64,000 bases of DNA from Meandrina meandrites (GCA_963693305.1 OY855908.1:5570501-5634500); one strand, 5' to 3'; shown: positions 21,508 through 33,197, numbered from the stretch's first letter. Notes: generated from the sequence alone by a model not told the origin. Numbers and translations: made by a program.

Positions 21508-21923
21508 CTGAAACCAAAAAGAAATGAGAAATATAATTAAATTCAATATCTTATTATCTGAAGAGTACCTTAGCTTTTAGCTATAAGGATGTTTTCTAAG
21601 CAAAGAAAATACCGCACTTGTATATTCGACACATAAGCAAACTGAAGGAATGGGGTAAACAGGTTAAAATAATCACAGAGCCAATAGAATCATTAATTCT
21701 GACAAGAGGTCCTGCAAAAAGACTGTGCGACTTGCAATCTTCATTTCTTTAAAAGCAACAATTTGATGATTGCACGACTAGCCACGCACCAATACATGAA
21801 CACATATTAGCTCTCTCCAGCATAGAGGATGATATCTCTGTCCAAGCAAATATCAAAAGTGGAAATTAATCCTGCGGGCTGATGATCTAAATTCGTATAT
21901 AAGAAGCTCACGAAAATTCTTAC
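21508..21923. other. Intron of gene 1, no gene seen
   Basis: Paralogous in part to 4900-5090. No coding or repeat feature that I can support. Confidence 0.4.
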
Positions 21924-21984
21924 CTGCAGTTGAAATAACTACGTCGACAATCACATTTTCGCTTTGAATTTCACAGCTCAGGTC
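21924..21984 (-). other. 5' exon cassette 2 of gene 1
   Basis: Minus strand: acceptor CATCTATTACAG, 61 bp beginning GACCTGAGCTGTGAAATTC, donor CTGCAG|GTAAGAATT. The frame D-L-S-C-E-I-Q-S-E-N-V is open here and at 44528-44588 but stopped in 7480-7540. The best-conserved cassette, and the one with the best splice signals. Confidence 0.55.
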
Positions 21985-22192
21985 CTGTAATAGATGACAA
22001 CAATACACTTAAAACAAACAAAGTTTTGCACAACCGTATACAGAAACGTGCTCTCAAAAATTCGATCGAGGAAGGCGGAAGTGAAATATACAGCTCATTA
22101 AATGATCCAGAAATCAGTGTTGAAACAAACAAATAAAAACCTTGTGCTCCTGTTAATAAGTCACGAATAACGAATAATCATCCTGAACTCAC

Positions 22193-22400
22193 CTTGTTAC
22201 AGAAAACCAGATCGCAGTTCTGCAAAGCTGAGCAATTTTCAACTCAGTAAACAGCAAAACAAAACCTCGAGTTGGAATGTAAGGCAAAACGAAAGTAAAC
22301 CCGCACAGAGATCTGGGACTGACCCAGAATCCTCTAGCGCGCAAAGTCTGGAATGGCGCTGGAGTTTCAACCTTTAGAAGTGTGGAATAATGTCCACAGG
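22193..22400 (-). promoter_or_regulatory. First exon and promoter-proximal region of gene 1
   Basis: Minus strand: segment ending GTAACAAG|GTGAGTTCAGG, a consensus donor. The upstream block near 22300-22345 (CCCAGATCTCTGTGCGGG, then GATTCTGGGTCAGTC) is shared with 7870-7900 and 44910-44945. AAACGAAA at 22287-22294 matches the IRF half-site pattern AANNGAAA. The transcription start is not determinable from sequence alone. Confidence 0.45.
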
Positions 22401-22612
22401 ATGTATTAGATGAGCTAGACTCTTCCCAGCACTCTATTTTTTCGTGTTTTTCTTCGATCGTTGAACGCGGGGAAAGAGTGGCGCGTGAGTGTAAGACGAG
22501 AGGCATCCCGCGTACTCTACGCTTCGCGCTGTGAACAGTCTAATGATGAGCCTTTATAATGCCATGCATTTTATTAGGTGTCTGACATTTACATGCAGAC
22601 TGAAGACTAATT

Positions 22613-23108
22613 AACAATTAGATTATGAGCTCGAGATTTCTATGAGGTGATAGTTGATGAGGCCGCAGGCCGAATCAACTATCACCTCATAGGAATTGAG
22701 AGCGAATAATCTAATTGTTTTAGTAGAATTCTAACTGAAATAAACGCAAGTAATGGTTTCTAATTATTTTTCTACGCATTATCGAATTATTAAACGCTTT
22801 AACAAAATCGCACGCATTGAATTGTCCTTGGTAAATTTGCAGTTGTTTACGTGCGTGCACCCGTTTTTCAATAATTTCAAGCTTTTAAAGTCAAGAAACC
22901 GCTAATGTCCTTCTTTTAGTCTTCTCGGGAATTTTTTTATCCATTTACATCTAAACTTCCTTCCAAAACTTCGGAAAAACGATAAAAACGTCGCATTTTG
23001 TGGACGACCTTCGGCAACTGCACACTAATGGCTGATAGTGTTCAATAGCTCAGCCAATCACATTGCAGCATTTGCATTAGCTATAGTGTACTAGTAGAAT
23101 TCTACTAA
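22613..23108 (+). mobile_element. Composite element 2: palindrome plus TIR body
   Basis: Palindrome 22613-22719 starts AACAATTAGATTATG and ends CTAATTGTT, with long arms (ATGAGGTGATAGTTGAT and complement). The body 22720-23108 has TIRs TTAGTAGAATTC and GAATTCTACTAA. The order is palindrome then body, the reverse of 8061-8352, although both interrupt nearly the same paralogous site (empty copy near 45813-45830). A TAA on both sides could be the target duplication. No ORF. Confidence 0.7.
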
Positions 23109-23189
23109 TAGTGAATATTGTGTCACAATTTATACGATTATTGAGGGCGTAAACAGGCTAACGAGAGCGCTATTCAGGTTAAGTCTTTT

Positions 23190-23930
23190 AATTTTAGTAT
23201 GCAGTCTGCAAATGTCAGACACACCAGTACTGCAGCTCTCGCAAGCTTCTAATTTCATTGCTCTTTGTTGGAAAGTAGTTGCGACGTGTTCAGGCCTAGA
23301 GACATTGTTTGGGGTTCTTTGTTTCCTATATAATTTACATGTAAATATGTCGTTTCCACCATTACCTGGTAAATATTTTTCTATTTTCTTGTATTTACAT
23401 CTACTTTTTTTGTTTTTTCTTCTGTATTGTGTTTTACAACCCGGATAAAGTTTGTAATTTTTTTTAATACTCAGCTCGTTTAATGAGTTTTTTTTTGTGG
23501 CGGCTAATTGTTGTTCGCTTGGTTGTTGACCCAAGCTCGTGTCGGGGAGATTTTCGAGGGGCTTAGTGTCCGAGGGGAGGGTGAGTCAGGAGTTATCACT
23601 GGAGGACGTGGAAAATGTCTGCACTGATATTAAGAAGGTGCCCGATCCATCTGAAAAGATTTAGGTGCGTATACTCCACGACTATGAAAGGTGCGCTTAG
23701 GTGTTCTTTCGTTTTTCGGCACTTAAAGAAAAGTCTACCGAACCTCCGTGCTTACGAAATTAAAGAAAGAGCGCCTGATTGCTGGTCTCATGATAACTCA
23801 TCAAACGAACTGATACAACACTGCCTAGACTTGCGGAGTTATCAGGTTATCAACAGTTCTATTACAATTTTTACGATGGGACCGAGATGCAGCCATGCAT
23901 GTTTGATCATCATGGCGTCATCTTGAATGT
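23190..23930 (+). other. Segment duplicated in inverted orientation at 46310-47110
   Basis: Clear matches to the reverse complement of 46310-47110, for example GTTCAGGCCTAGAGAC and ACTGCCTAGACTTGCGG. In both copies a frame encodes LIQHCLDLRSYQ and another encodes CSGLETLF; a 12-bp indel upstream of LIQHC keeps frame, but other indels and stops break the reading. It may be the remains of coding exons of an unknown gene or of a transposon. Product not recognised. Confidence 0.5.
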
Positions 23931-25769
23931 CGGGCATGGCTTTAATTTGGTCATCGAAAAAAATAATAAAATAAAATGAACAAACAAACAACGGAACTTG
24001 TAACAAAAAATACGTTTCGGAAAGTAGACCTAGTGAAAATTGATGTATTAAAAGCAAATAATGAGAGCGTTGTTCAGTCTCCGAGGTTCACGGTAAATAA
24101 ACATCGACTTTCAGGTACCTGACTTGATATTAGTGCCAGGGAGCTTAACACTGTCACGTGGGATCTAGGATGCGCATATAAAGTTCATCGGCAATCTCGT
24201 ACCTAGAGCCCGCTTTTCTTTTGGTGAGCACCAACAATGCGAATTTGGGCCCATTTCTCGAAAATCCCGGAAACTTTCCAGGCCTGCAAAGCCATTTTTA
24301 GTTATCTGTATCTTAAAACAGAGAAGTGTATAGTTCTGAAACTTTGTATGAAGGGAATCTCTGTTCATACCAAAAATATCGTGGAATTAAACTGCTCTGT
24401 AATTATAAGGTTCGAGATTTTGCTATGGCTTTCCGGGTGCGACAACTGTTCTGGACCTTCGAGAAACCGGCAGGTCCGACTTTTTGATCATGCGCAGAAT
24501 TGTCAGCCCAATCTCTGGGAACGAGATTGTTTTCAGCCAATCAGATTTGAGCGAAAACGACCGGAAGTGCGTGAGTCACAGACTTTCTCATCGGACTTGG
24601 CGAGAGTCCGCGCAATCTACCAAAACAAAGACAACATTCGAAAACTTCCATCATTCCATCATTCAAAATTTCAGCTCAATCGCACACAAAACAGCTGAGA
24701 TATAAGCGTTTGAAAAGATGTAGTACAAGCGAAATTTTGCCCAATGAATTTATGGCTAAGTGTCCCACGCGACCTTTTAAATACCACAATATTAACAGAT
24801 ATGTATATATTTATTGGATTCTAAGTTAATGATTTTTATCCGTTTACAAATAAAATAACTCGAATTAGAAAATAATTCTGACATACTACAGCCAAGGTGA
24901 TTTTAGCTGCTCACAAAAATATGTGAACTTGAATTCAACTAGCACTTGTTTAGACAAAATCAAAATACTCGTCTTTTCAATAATTACGTAATTACGTATT
25001 TTAATGATTTTATTTTTTTACATCCCAGAACTACAACGAAAACAAAAAAAATATATTAAATTGGCAGCACTCCAAGAGTAGCTCAATCGCCGCCTCAAGA
25101 GACATGTTTGGATTCAAAATCGGCACGATTCTTCTCAGTTGCTAGGGACAGCTGTCATCCTCTTGCTAAAACAGCTTCTACATTTTTGCGCACGTTTTTA
25201 AATCATATTCTCGGATTTAAAAATTTTCGCTGAACGGTGATTGCAATCACATCTTGAATATCTCTTGTTCAATTGAAAGATGTTTTATTTTACGCCACTG
25301 CTGTCAAACACTGGGTAACTGTCTTACATTTAGATTCAAAGAAACGTTAACTCCTTTTAAGCAGATAGAAAAATCTATTTTGTATGTACATGGTAGCCTG
25401 CAGTGTACAGCCGTCCCGCTACACAGGCTAGTACATGGAAGCCAATTCCTTTTTTCAGATTCTTCCGTCTCGCACACCTTACATGATTTCTTATAAAGAA
25501 ATAAGAAGGCTGTCGCTATCTTAAAATATGACCTTTTGACCTAACGTCTATAAACAAATCTGTTGCAAAGTTTCTGTACTGTTTAGCTAAATACGAATAA
25601 AGTTTTGCCAGGAGTGCATAAACACTATTCTGGTTTAAGATGATTCCACTGAATTGCATTGGATAGCCTTACTGCGCATCATTTTTCGCGTCATTTAGCT
25701 CACGAGCGCTTGCACAAAAAATTACATGATTTCCTTCATGCTAAGCTCGGCAGGGAAATAAATGGTCGT
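23931..25769. other. No gene seen
   Basis: 24060-24200 matches the two flanks of the element at 47609-48334. A 153-codon plus-strand frame at 24237-24698 has no recognisable domain, and its surroundings (ending GTGTCCCACGCGACC before TTTTAAA) resemble the ends of the TTAA-flanked repeats. Otherwise unremarkable AT-rich DNA. Confidence 0.4.
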
Positions 25770-26735
25770 TTTCTTCTAAACGAGCACTGTGACCCCATTT
25801 TTTAATGCATTAATTTAAGGTGTCTCACTACAGTTTTTTCTGTACCATACCTAACATTTTCTATTAGCTGTTTAGCAGACTTTCCGGACTTAATCGATGT
25901 GAAATTTACACAACCTACATGTATTGGAATTGGATTGACGTTTGATATAATGTATTTCGTAGGAAAATCGATATTTCCATGGCAACAATAAAGAGAAAAA
26001 CACGAAATCAGTTTAACTTGAATTCTACGCGAATCAGATTTGATGTAAAAAAAACTAACACCAGTATCTGAAACTATGGTGTACTGCACATGAAATAAAC
26101 AAGAATAATAAAATTCTGTATGTTTGATTTCCAATAAATCGCAAATATATTTCAAACCATGCTTTTTGCATGATATTAATAAATGGACCGAGATGCAGGC
26201 ATTGCGTTGACGAAATTACTTCAAAATAACGCCAAAATGTGTATTTAACCTACCTTTCGTTGCCTTGAAAGTTTTGTTGACTTTGTTAATCGCGATCCCG
26301 AGAATTTTATTTTTTCATACCGTCACTTCCATCGTAATTTTTGGTTAATGTTCCACTTTTAGTAATTTTTCGAAAATATCAAAAACAGCTCCAACTATTT
26401 GTTTGAAAATGACATGCGGTTGACTACAATATATCGCGTTTTAAAGAAAAGTTTTTAACTCTACTTTTGAGATATTTTTATTTGAATGCTGACGGTAACA
26501 AACAGGTAGTGCTGCTAACGTGCACACGCAGTAAAATCTTTAATTTCTTCCATAATCTTAATTCCAGCTTAATAATAAATAGTTTTGTTAAAATCGCCTT
26601 AATTATGGTGATTCCACTGAAAAAAGGCGTATTTAAAATTTTCTAAGACTTTGTCCAGTCCATGACAATTTATGAGCATTACAAAAATGCAATAAAAAAA
26701 TGGGGGTCACCATGCTCGTTTTTGTGCAACCTGGA
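25770..26735. repeat. Short-armed inverted repeat related to TTAA hairpins
   Basis: Left AACGAGCACTGTGACCCCAT pairs with right ATGGGGGTCACCATGCTCGTT. The same CACGGTGACCCCC phrase forms the arms of the 6460-7077 MITE. Arms are only about 40 bp and the element limits are unclear. No coding sequence seen inside. Confidence 0.4.
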
Positions 26736-27272
26736 TGGCTATTATAGTAAATATATGACCCACGAGTTTTATATTAGGAACCCTAGTAATCCAAATAGGG
26801 AACTATCATTTCTACAAAAATTCCTCGCTAAAAAGTAAAAGGCATTAAAGTATCAAAAGGACAATAACAAGAACTACAGCTCTAACAAAGCGTTAACGCA
26901 ACATAAGAAAAAAATATCTTTGACAACCCGGTTACATCTTGTTCAAGAACTGCGCAGCACATTGATCACAAACACTCTTTGAACGAACAACCTAAGCCTT
27001 GTTAAAGCTGTAGTCCTTGTTATTGTCCTTTTGATAACTTAATTCCTTTTCGTTTTGACGAGGCATTGCTTTTTGCAAAATTTAATGTCCTGTGTCGCTT
27101 TAGGATCGTGAAGCCTGGACCCATGATAAGCGTAAACAATAACAGTCTTGGATAGCCTCGCTTTAAGAAATTGTGAACTAACAGATGCAAATCATGGTAA
27201 TCATAGGTAGATGCAAATCATGGCAATCGTAGGCGGCAAGGTGGATCGAAGGCTCATCCTGTTAGAATGAGG
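26736..27272. other. 3' flank of gene 2, no gene seen
   Basis: 26930-27170 matches 54210-54460 downstream of gene 3 (for example gcacattgatcacaaacact; gctttaggatcgtga), so it is part of the duplicated unit. No coding exon. Confidence 0.5.
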
Positions 27273-27375
27273 TAGTCTCCTTTGCAGCCACTGATTGGGC
27301 TCGTCACGCAACGCTCCCTGCCTTCCGTGGAGTAGCGTTGCGTGACGAACCAAATAACGGCTGCGAATGAGACTA
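27273..27375. repeat. Palindromic MITE, TAGTCTCC family
   Basis: Opens TAGTCTCCTTTGCAGCC, closes GGCTGCGAATGAGACTA, with inner arms CGTCACGCAACGCT and AGCGTTGCGTGACG. The gene 1 unit lacks it at the corresponding place (10640-10690). Same family as 2172, 54968 and 55312. Confidence 0.8.
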
Positions 27376-27589
27376 AAGAGAAGAGTGTTCAGAAATGTTT
27401 GCAAATCTAGACTAGCGCTCCAATTTGAAGCCATGGATGGTTATGTCAATTTTTAAACACTGCCTACGAAGTTCTCACCCTTCAGTTCTCTCCCCACTCC
27501 TCCCCCCTTCGGTTATTTATACCTACCGTTTACACTTTTCATTTTCTTTTTGAAATATTGAATGCAAAGATTCCTGGCTCAAATGGATT

Positions 27590-27814
27590 GTCAAATCAAC
27601 TTAAAAGGGGTTTTGTCCTACATGACAATCATGCATTGCGCGAGATAGTTTGCTTTGTCAGTTCGGATAGTTACCACGACACGAAGTTTAATTCTCGCGA
27701 AAATATCAGGCTTAAGATACTTGATCAGATACCACAGCATCATCCAGTCGGTGAATTTGTCTGATATGCCAACCAGAAGGCTGCACTTTTCACTCTTGAA
27801 GCGTGATCCTGTTG
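27590..27814 (-). other. Candidate last exon of gene 2
   Basis: Minus strand: acceptor TTTTTCTTAG after a long pyrimidine run, then CAACAGGATCACGC. Joined to the donor at 28618 the frame adds NRITLQE and stops at the TGA shared with genes 1 and 3. A second frame (GSRFKSEKCSLLVGISDKF) is open longer but differs markedly between units. The 3' end is not defined. Confidence 0.5.
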
Positions 27815-28535
27815 CTAAGAAAAAAAAAAAGAAAAAGAAAATTCAAATATTAAAGCGTCATTTTATTTACAACATGCATGTGCAATAGGCCGGCCAATGC
27901 GAAGGGTCGGCAGGTCGTTTCCCGCGGGCAAACCTGTAGCAAGTTATTGAAAAATGTGTCCGGATCCCTGTAACGAGTAGTACTCACATGGCATTACTTG
28001 TTAGTTTACCTGCGGAAGAGACCTCCTAAAACAGCAGAAAATGACAAGCACAAAAAAGAACATACAGATTATAAAGAATTTATGTTGGATGAAGTTTTTG
28101 TGATATCCGGAATAATCAAAGCCAAAGGCGGAGGCTGATACTGGGATCCGGAACACTAACAATGAAATTGAAATTTAGCACGAAAAAGTGGGCCCCAGCT
28201 CATTCATCCCGCCGCTGTCGCTCCCAGCTCTCTTTCACGCCATATCCCCTTTAATATGTTGTGGAGGAGGTAGATTATAGACCATTATATAGAAAGACCA
28301 AATATCAACGGTCTGAAATAAACTGAATTAAAAAGTAACTCAAAAATCTCAAATCTCAATTTGTTGGCAAAATAATTATATTGCTGGGGTGTGGCAATAA
28401 GGGCGGGCGGGCGGGGGGAGAGTGGGGGGGGGGGGGGGGGATACAGGCCAAGATTCACCACAGGGGAGAAAGCTGATCAAAATCAGAAACCAGGTGTTAT
28501 GAGAAGTGCTTTGATAATATCAGGGTTTGTCTTAT
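27815..28535. other. Terminal intron of gene 2, no gene seen
   Basis: Paralogous to 10804-11340 and 55898-56500. Contains an A-rich tract at 27820-27845 and a G-rich run near 28405-28441. Confidence 0.5.
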
Positions 28536-31500
28536 TTATATTAATATTGGTTTAGGTCTTGAATACTTTTTAACTTGGTGCATTATATTTTCACTTTGTT
28601 TCTCAATAAGAACTGACCTTTTGTTCTTCCTGCTGTCTTTATCTCGCGGCAACTTCACCTGAAGAACTTTCAAACTGCGTTTCGAATCCTCAACACCAAT
28701 GGCGATAAGCCGCTTACGAGGGCAGGCTCCTAAACTCCACAATTTTCTTTCCATGGTAAGTTCACTTAAGAGGTCACCAGATTTGACGTTAAACAGTCGA
28801 ATACAATAACCTTTGAATACATCACTTATGCTAATAACACACTCCTCGTCACTGACAAACTTGCAATCAGGGTTAAAGGAAAACAGGCTTTTAGATGAAC
28901 ATAACATGTGAAGTGTTCTCCCTGAAACCGCATCGAGGACGTAAAGGGCTGTATTATCTTCACGGTCATCTTCGGGTTGTCCACCAACTACACAATACTG
29001 TTCAGTAGGGGAAAATGTGTTGCATCGAAGAAAGGAAATCGCATAAAAAGGCTGAGATATTTTCCAGATTACATCTTCGCCACATTGCATCTGCAATTCC
29101 TTCTCCTGTATCCGTCTTGTTATCATCTGACATTTACTGTCAGATACGACAATTTCCCCATGAAAAGGAATTGTTTTCTCAATGTCTCCACTAGTCGTAT
29201 CCAGAATGATCAATTCACTGTAGTGCTGTATACATACCACACAGGCCACCCGTTCTTCTGATATGCGGATTACACGCCTGTTGTCCGCTACGTCAGGCCA
29301 TGACCAACTTCGGATGCACTCAGACAACTCAAAATTCCACAGCTCTAGGGTGCCAGTTCTTGTTTTACACAAAACCCCTGCTCTGACAGCTACAAGACAA
29401 CTGTTACTGACAATAGAATAACTAAAATCAACACTTTTCTCAGCTTTAAACCTCTCACTTGAAATGTCCCAAGCCTTAAGTGTTGTTGGAGTTGCATCTT
29501 GTTTACTGAAAACATGCTCTTGTCCACTGACAACATAAAGAGTGTCACCATTCAATGAAAATACGACTTCTCTCACAGCAGTCCACGATAACCCATCCCT
29601 GCCTTTCGTTATTTCGTCAGGGTGCAACATTTCTATGACACTACTACGAGAAGGAGCTATCAATACAGATTGTTTATTTAGTACAAACGCAAATTCCGGC
29701 ATCCATTCAAAGGTGTCTCTTTTAACGGGAGAGCAAAATGGATCTCCTAATAAAAAGCCAGTCTCACCACACGATTCAAATTCCCAGGGGTAATAGTCGA
29801 CGTTATCTGGCAAAACATCTAACGAAAAGTTGCAATCATTTTCCGTGTTTACGTGTAAACGAAACAGATCGCAACATTGGAAAAACGTTTGAGAATGTAT
29901 GCAAAAAAGGAACCGACAGTCAGGAGAGAACTTTATCATTCCACATTCGTCTGAAATATTAGTCCGTGCTAGAGTCTTAAAACCATCCAGTACATCAACC
30001 AAACAAATCAAACCAAAAGGGTGGGAAATTGCCAGCAGCCTTTCATCTCGAGACCAAGCAAAAGATAAAATATCTTCAATGAAGGTGAAATGAGTAATCT
30101 CTGATCCATGTGTCAAACTCCATATGACAATGGACTTAGCATCGTCTGGGCAATCAGTTAACATCTTGGTCTTGTCTGCAGAAATTGAACAAACCGAGAA
30201 ACGGCAATTGCTTGAAAGAAAAAGTGGTTTCAGGTCTCCGTCAATAGTATAGGCATGGCTAAGGATTCCAGGCAAGACAAGGTCCACAGTAGGGTGAAAC
30301 ACTACTGAACGGTAAAATGCAATTAGAGGAGGAGGACACTGCACCACCATCGACGTTGAAGATTGTGGCAGAATCCTATATGGATCATGCCTCTCGAGGC
30401 TCTTTACGAGAGGTTTATTCCACAATAGCTTGCCTGTGCGAAGATACCACAGCTGAATCGTGTCATCTTGACATTCACACACCATGTAATCTAATTGGGG
30501 TGAAACGTCAAAACAAAGCACGTTTGCTAAACACTGAAACTTGGTATGAACAAGCACTTCTTGATCATTCTTGTGCCCAAATTCCATGTATGGAATGTCA
30601 GAATATCTAGTCTCCAAAAGGTTTACGGCTTTAGAAGACAGCTCAGCTCCACCTTCATTCAACAAGGTTTGAAAGATGGCGCAAGGGAGTTCTGTTAATG
30701 TGCTTAAATGCTTCCTTAACAGGCACAACATCGTGCCAAGGGCTCTTTGCCATTCTTTAAGGAAGGCTTTCACTTCCTCTTGCTTTTGGACGCAAACAAT
30801 GTCTTCAGACGCCGCTGTAACACTCACACACAGTTTTGCATAGACCAGCTCTAAGTCCAAACAATAACTCCTAACAACGTCCTCAAGGCTGCATATTCTC
30901 GCATCCTCTTCCAGTTGTAGCATGTGTTGAACACCATGGTGCAGAGCGTACTTTGTAGTGTCCATAAAATGTGCGCTGTCAACCCCTTTTCGTTTCACAT
31001 CATCGAGTTCATCAATGCACAGCTTAGAAAGGACGCCATGGCCTTCTTTTTCGTCTATGCTGAAGTGGTGTTGTTTGTAGTCGTACTTAGACGTTTCAGT
31101 CAACCAGTCTTTCACCGACTTGTGAAAGAAGTGAATACACTCATCTTGGACGGGTAGAAGTGCCGAGACACAAGCAATTGCCGAATTTACTTTTCGCTGA
31201 ACAGCTGATGGCGATTTACCTGATGACAACAATTTAGAAACAAAACCAAGTGGCAATGGCTCTCTTGCAGCTGCAACTGCACTCAGAAAATTCATAAATT
31301 GGTCTTCGGTGATGCTAAGTTCCTTACGTAGGTCAGTCTCCAGACGCTCAAAATACGATTGGTATACAGATGAAATACCTGATGGTAAGGTGCTGTCGAG
31401 CAGTTCAGGGGTAAGACCGACCTTCTTTGAGAGATCTATCAGGTAATGAGCATACAACATGACTCCCTCTGACTTTCGAACCAGTTTTTGCAAGATGCTT

Positions 31501-33158
31501 TCTTTATATTCCGTTTGCAGCACATGGCTTAGCTGCTTTTCAAAGCAAAGGCAAATGTCCTTCAAATTCTCTTCGTTGTCGTGCTCCAGCTGCAGGGAGT
31601 GCAAACACTTAAGTTTCTCTGCGATGTTCACTTCAGGTCGCGTTGTCACCAGAAATCGAATCCAAAGTGGAAGCTTCCTAAAGTAATTTGATATCACGTC
31701 TAGTAGTTCATTTCGTCCTTGGTGTTCACATTCATCTATGCCATCTATTACAATGAGATACGTTAAACCAGGGTCATTTGAGCTGGTTAGAGGTTCCTGA
31801 AATAGCAGTTCAAACAGATCCTTCACTTCCATATCATTGATCTCTACACCCAGATTTCTTGACAGCTTTTCCGCAAGAGCTTTCTTGTAGTCTGGCAAAG
31901 AATCAGCAAGGTGACAGGCTAAGGACTGTAGCATCACCTTGGGATTCCTGTGGCGTGCCCTGTCATGCTGACAAAAATGACTTCCTGCCAGCCTCCTAGC
32001 TTCTAGCATCTTTTGGCACGTGACAGCTGAGATTACAGACTTGCCCATCCCAGCAACCGCAGAGATCACCATTACACGATTTGGGGAACTTCTGTCATTT
32101 AACCAGCTCTCGACTTTTGCAAAGATTGACACACGGGTTCCCTCTACATATCTTTCTGCGTGATGTTTCATGTCTTTCAAAGTATCAATCTTTGCGATCT
32201 TCTTAAGGGTCTCGTCTTGTCTGTACTTTTCTCTTTGTCCTTCCAAATTTTCAACTGTCTGCTTAAACTCCTCATGAGATTGGCTTATTATTTCTACTTT
32301 TAACTTCGTATCTTGAAGTGTCTCGTGTAATCTTGCAACACCTTGCTCAGTGTTGTAACAGATCTGCCGAAATGCTCTGCTCTCATCAGTTTGAGTTTGA
32401 CGAATATCGGTAACAACTTGAAGTGCTTTTCTGTCGATCTGATAAACCTCTTGCAGCTTTACGTTGCTATCTTGAATTATTTCACTATCTTTTAGTTGTG
32501 CCTTGCGAACTTCATCAACAGTGTGTTGTACTTTGGTCTGTGATTTACTGATGTCCCTCAGCTGTGACTTGATATCCTCTTCACTGTCAGCCCACTCAAG
32601 TAACACGTCAATATAGTCTTCCTCTCCACAACGCTCTGCCTTCAATCTATCAATTTCTGCCTGATGCAACCCAAGAGCAACAAGAACAGCACTGATTTCC
32701 AGCCACAGAGCAGAGAAAGTTGGTGTATCAACACCGGTACTGCTGACATGACCATACAACTCGTTGCGGAAAAACTTGATGCGAGCAAGGTTTGCCTCAA
32801 GAGACACGTCACTTGGGGGTGGCTTAGTGTGCCACCCCAAGGTGGGAGGTGATAATCCACATATGTTGGCCAAAAGGAGGAATAATAGAGTTATGTCAAA
32901 TGTGTTGGAGTCTGGTGTAGCTCCACCAGGTGGGAACAGTAGGTCCCACTGAGGTCTACGTAAAACTCTCTTCCTTAAGAGATTGTTCAGGGTGAGATGG
33001 TTTCTATGGAGATCAGCCAACAGATTTGCTGGGGGGTGATAATGATCGAAAATCGTCCTCAGGACTGTGGTTCCACCATCAATGAGAAGCCTGCTCAGCT
33101 TGGCTCCATTTGTCTTCTCTACAGAGCTGGCCAGAGGTGAAGGTGCAGCAGTTGCCAT
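28536..33158 (-). CDS. HEPN-coiled coil-NACHT-WD40 protein, gene 2
   Basis: A 1540-residue open exon, collinear with gene 1. HEPN Rx5H at R131-H137 is intact. The coiled coil is 42 residues shorter than in gene 1: one 35-residue unit (repeat starts only at 217 and 252) and one heptad are missing. Walker A AVAGMGKS is at 367-374; Walker B ends D472-GIDE476; TTRP follows; HFFHKSVKDWL marks the helical part. WD40-like blades fill about 870-1510. A donor-like AG|GTCAGT lies at 28618, before the tail SENIMHQVKKYSRPKPILI, which is therefore suspect. No frameshift or internal stop. Its 5' cassettes lie far away (44528, 44790) because transposons expanded the intron. Role inferred as for gene 1; ligand unknown. 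Confidence 0.9.
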   Translation of the reverse strand: MATAAPSPLASSVEKTNGAKLSRLLIDGGTTVLRTIFDHYHPPANLLADLHRNHLTLNNLLRKRVLRRPQWDLLFPPGGATPDSNTFDITLLFLLLANICGLSPPTLGWHTKPPPSDVSLEANLARIKFFRNELYGHVSSTGVDTPTFSALWLEISAVLVALGLHQAEIDRLKAERCGEEDYIDVLLEWADSEEDIKSQLRDISKSQTKVQHTVDEVRKAQLKDSEIIQDSNVKLQEVYQIDRKALQVVTDIRQTQTDESRAFRQICYNTEQGVARLHETLQDTKLKVEIISQSHEEFKQTVENLEGQREKYRQDETLKKIAKIDTLKDMKHHAERYVEGTRVSIFAKVESWLNDRSSPNRVMVISAVAGMGKSVISAVTCQKMLEARRLAGSHFCQHDRARHRNPKVMLQSLACHLADSLPDYKKALAEKLSRNLGVEINDMEVKDLFELLFQEPLTSSNDPGLTYLIVIDGIDECEHQGRNELLDVISNYFRKLPLWIRFLVTTRPEVNIAEKLKCLHSLQLEHDNEENLKDICLCFEKQLSHVLQTEYKESILQKLVRKSEGVMLYAHYLIDLSKKVGLTPELLDSTLPSGISSVYQSYFERLETDLRKELSITEDQFMNFLSAVAAAREPLPLGFVSKLLSSGKSPSAVQRKVNSAIACVSALLPVQDECIHFFHKSVKDWLTETSKYDYKQHHFSIDEKEGHGVLSKLCIDELDDVKRKGVDSAHFMDTTKYALHHGVQHMLQLEEDARICSLEDVVRSYCLDLELVYAKLCVSVTAASEDIVCVQKQEEVKAFLKEWQRALGTMLCLLRKHLSTLTELPCAIFQTLLNEGGAELSSKAVNLLETRYSDIPYMEFGHKNDQEVLVHTKFQCLANVLCFDVSPQLDYMVCECQDDTIQLWYLRTGKLLWNKPLVKSLERHDPYRILPQSSTSMVVQCPPPLIAFYRSVVFHPTVDLVLPGILSHAYTIDGDLKPLFLSSNCRFSVCSISADKTKMLTDCPDDAKSIVIWSLTHGSEITHFTFIEDILSFAWSRDERLLAISHPFGLICLVDVLDGFKTLARTNISDECGMIKFSPDCRFLFCIHSQTFFQCCDLFRLHVNTENDCNFSLDVLPDNVDYYPWEFESCGETGFLLGDPFCSPVKRDTFEWMPEFAFVLNKQSVLIAPSRSSVIEMLHPDEITKGRDGLSWTAVREVVFSLNGDTLYVVSGQEHVFSKQDATPTTLKAWDISSERFKAEKSVDFSYSIVSNSCLVAVRAGVLCKTRTGTLELWNFELSECIRSWSWPDVADNRRVIRISEERVACVVCIQHYSELIILDTTSGDIEKTIPFHGEIVVSDSKCQMITRRIQEKELQMQCGEDVIWKISQPFYAISFLRCNTFSPTEQYCVVGGQPEDDREDNTALYVLDAVSGRTLHMLCSSKSLFSFNPDCKFVSDEECVISISDVFKGYCIRLFNVKSGDLLSELTMERKLWSLGACPRKRLIAIGVEDSKRSLKVLQVKLPRDKDSRKNKRSVLIEKQSENIMHQVKKYSRPKPILI

Positions 33159-33197
33159 CTTAGGCCAAAGTACAAATGGTTAATCCTCCAGTTGTAC
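33159..33197 (-). other. 5' UTR of the gene 2 main exon with splice acceptor
   Basis: Minus strand: TTTCTATGTCATACAG|GTACAACTGG, then the leader up to the ATG. Same position as in genes 1 and 3. Confidence 0.55.

Noticed and set aside
24237..24698. 153-codon plus-strand ORF
   Set aside because: No recognisable domain, no splice or promoter context, and its surroundings resemble repeat edges.
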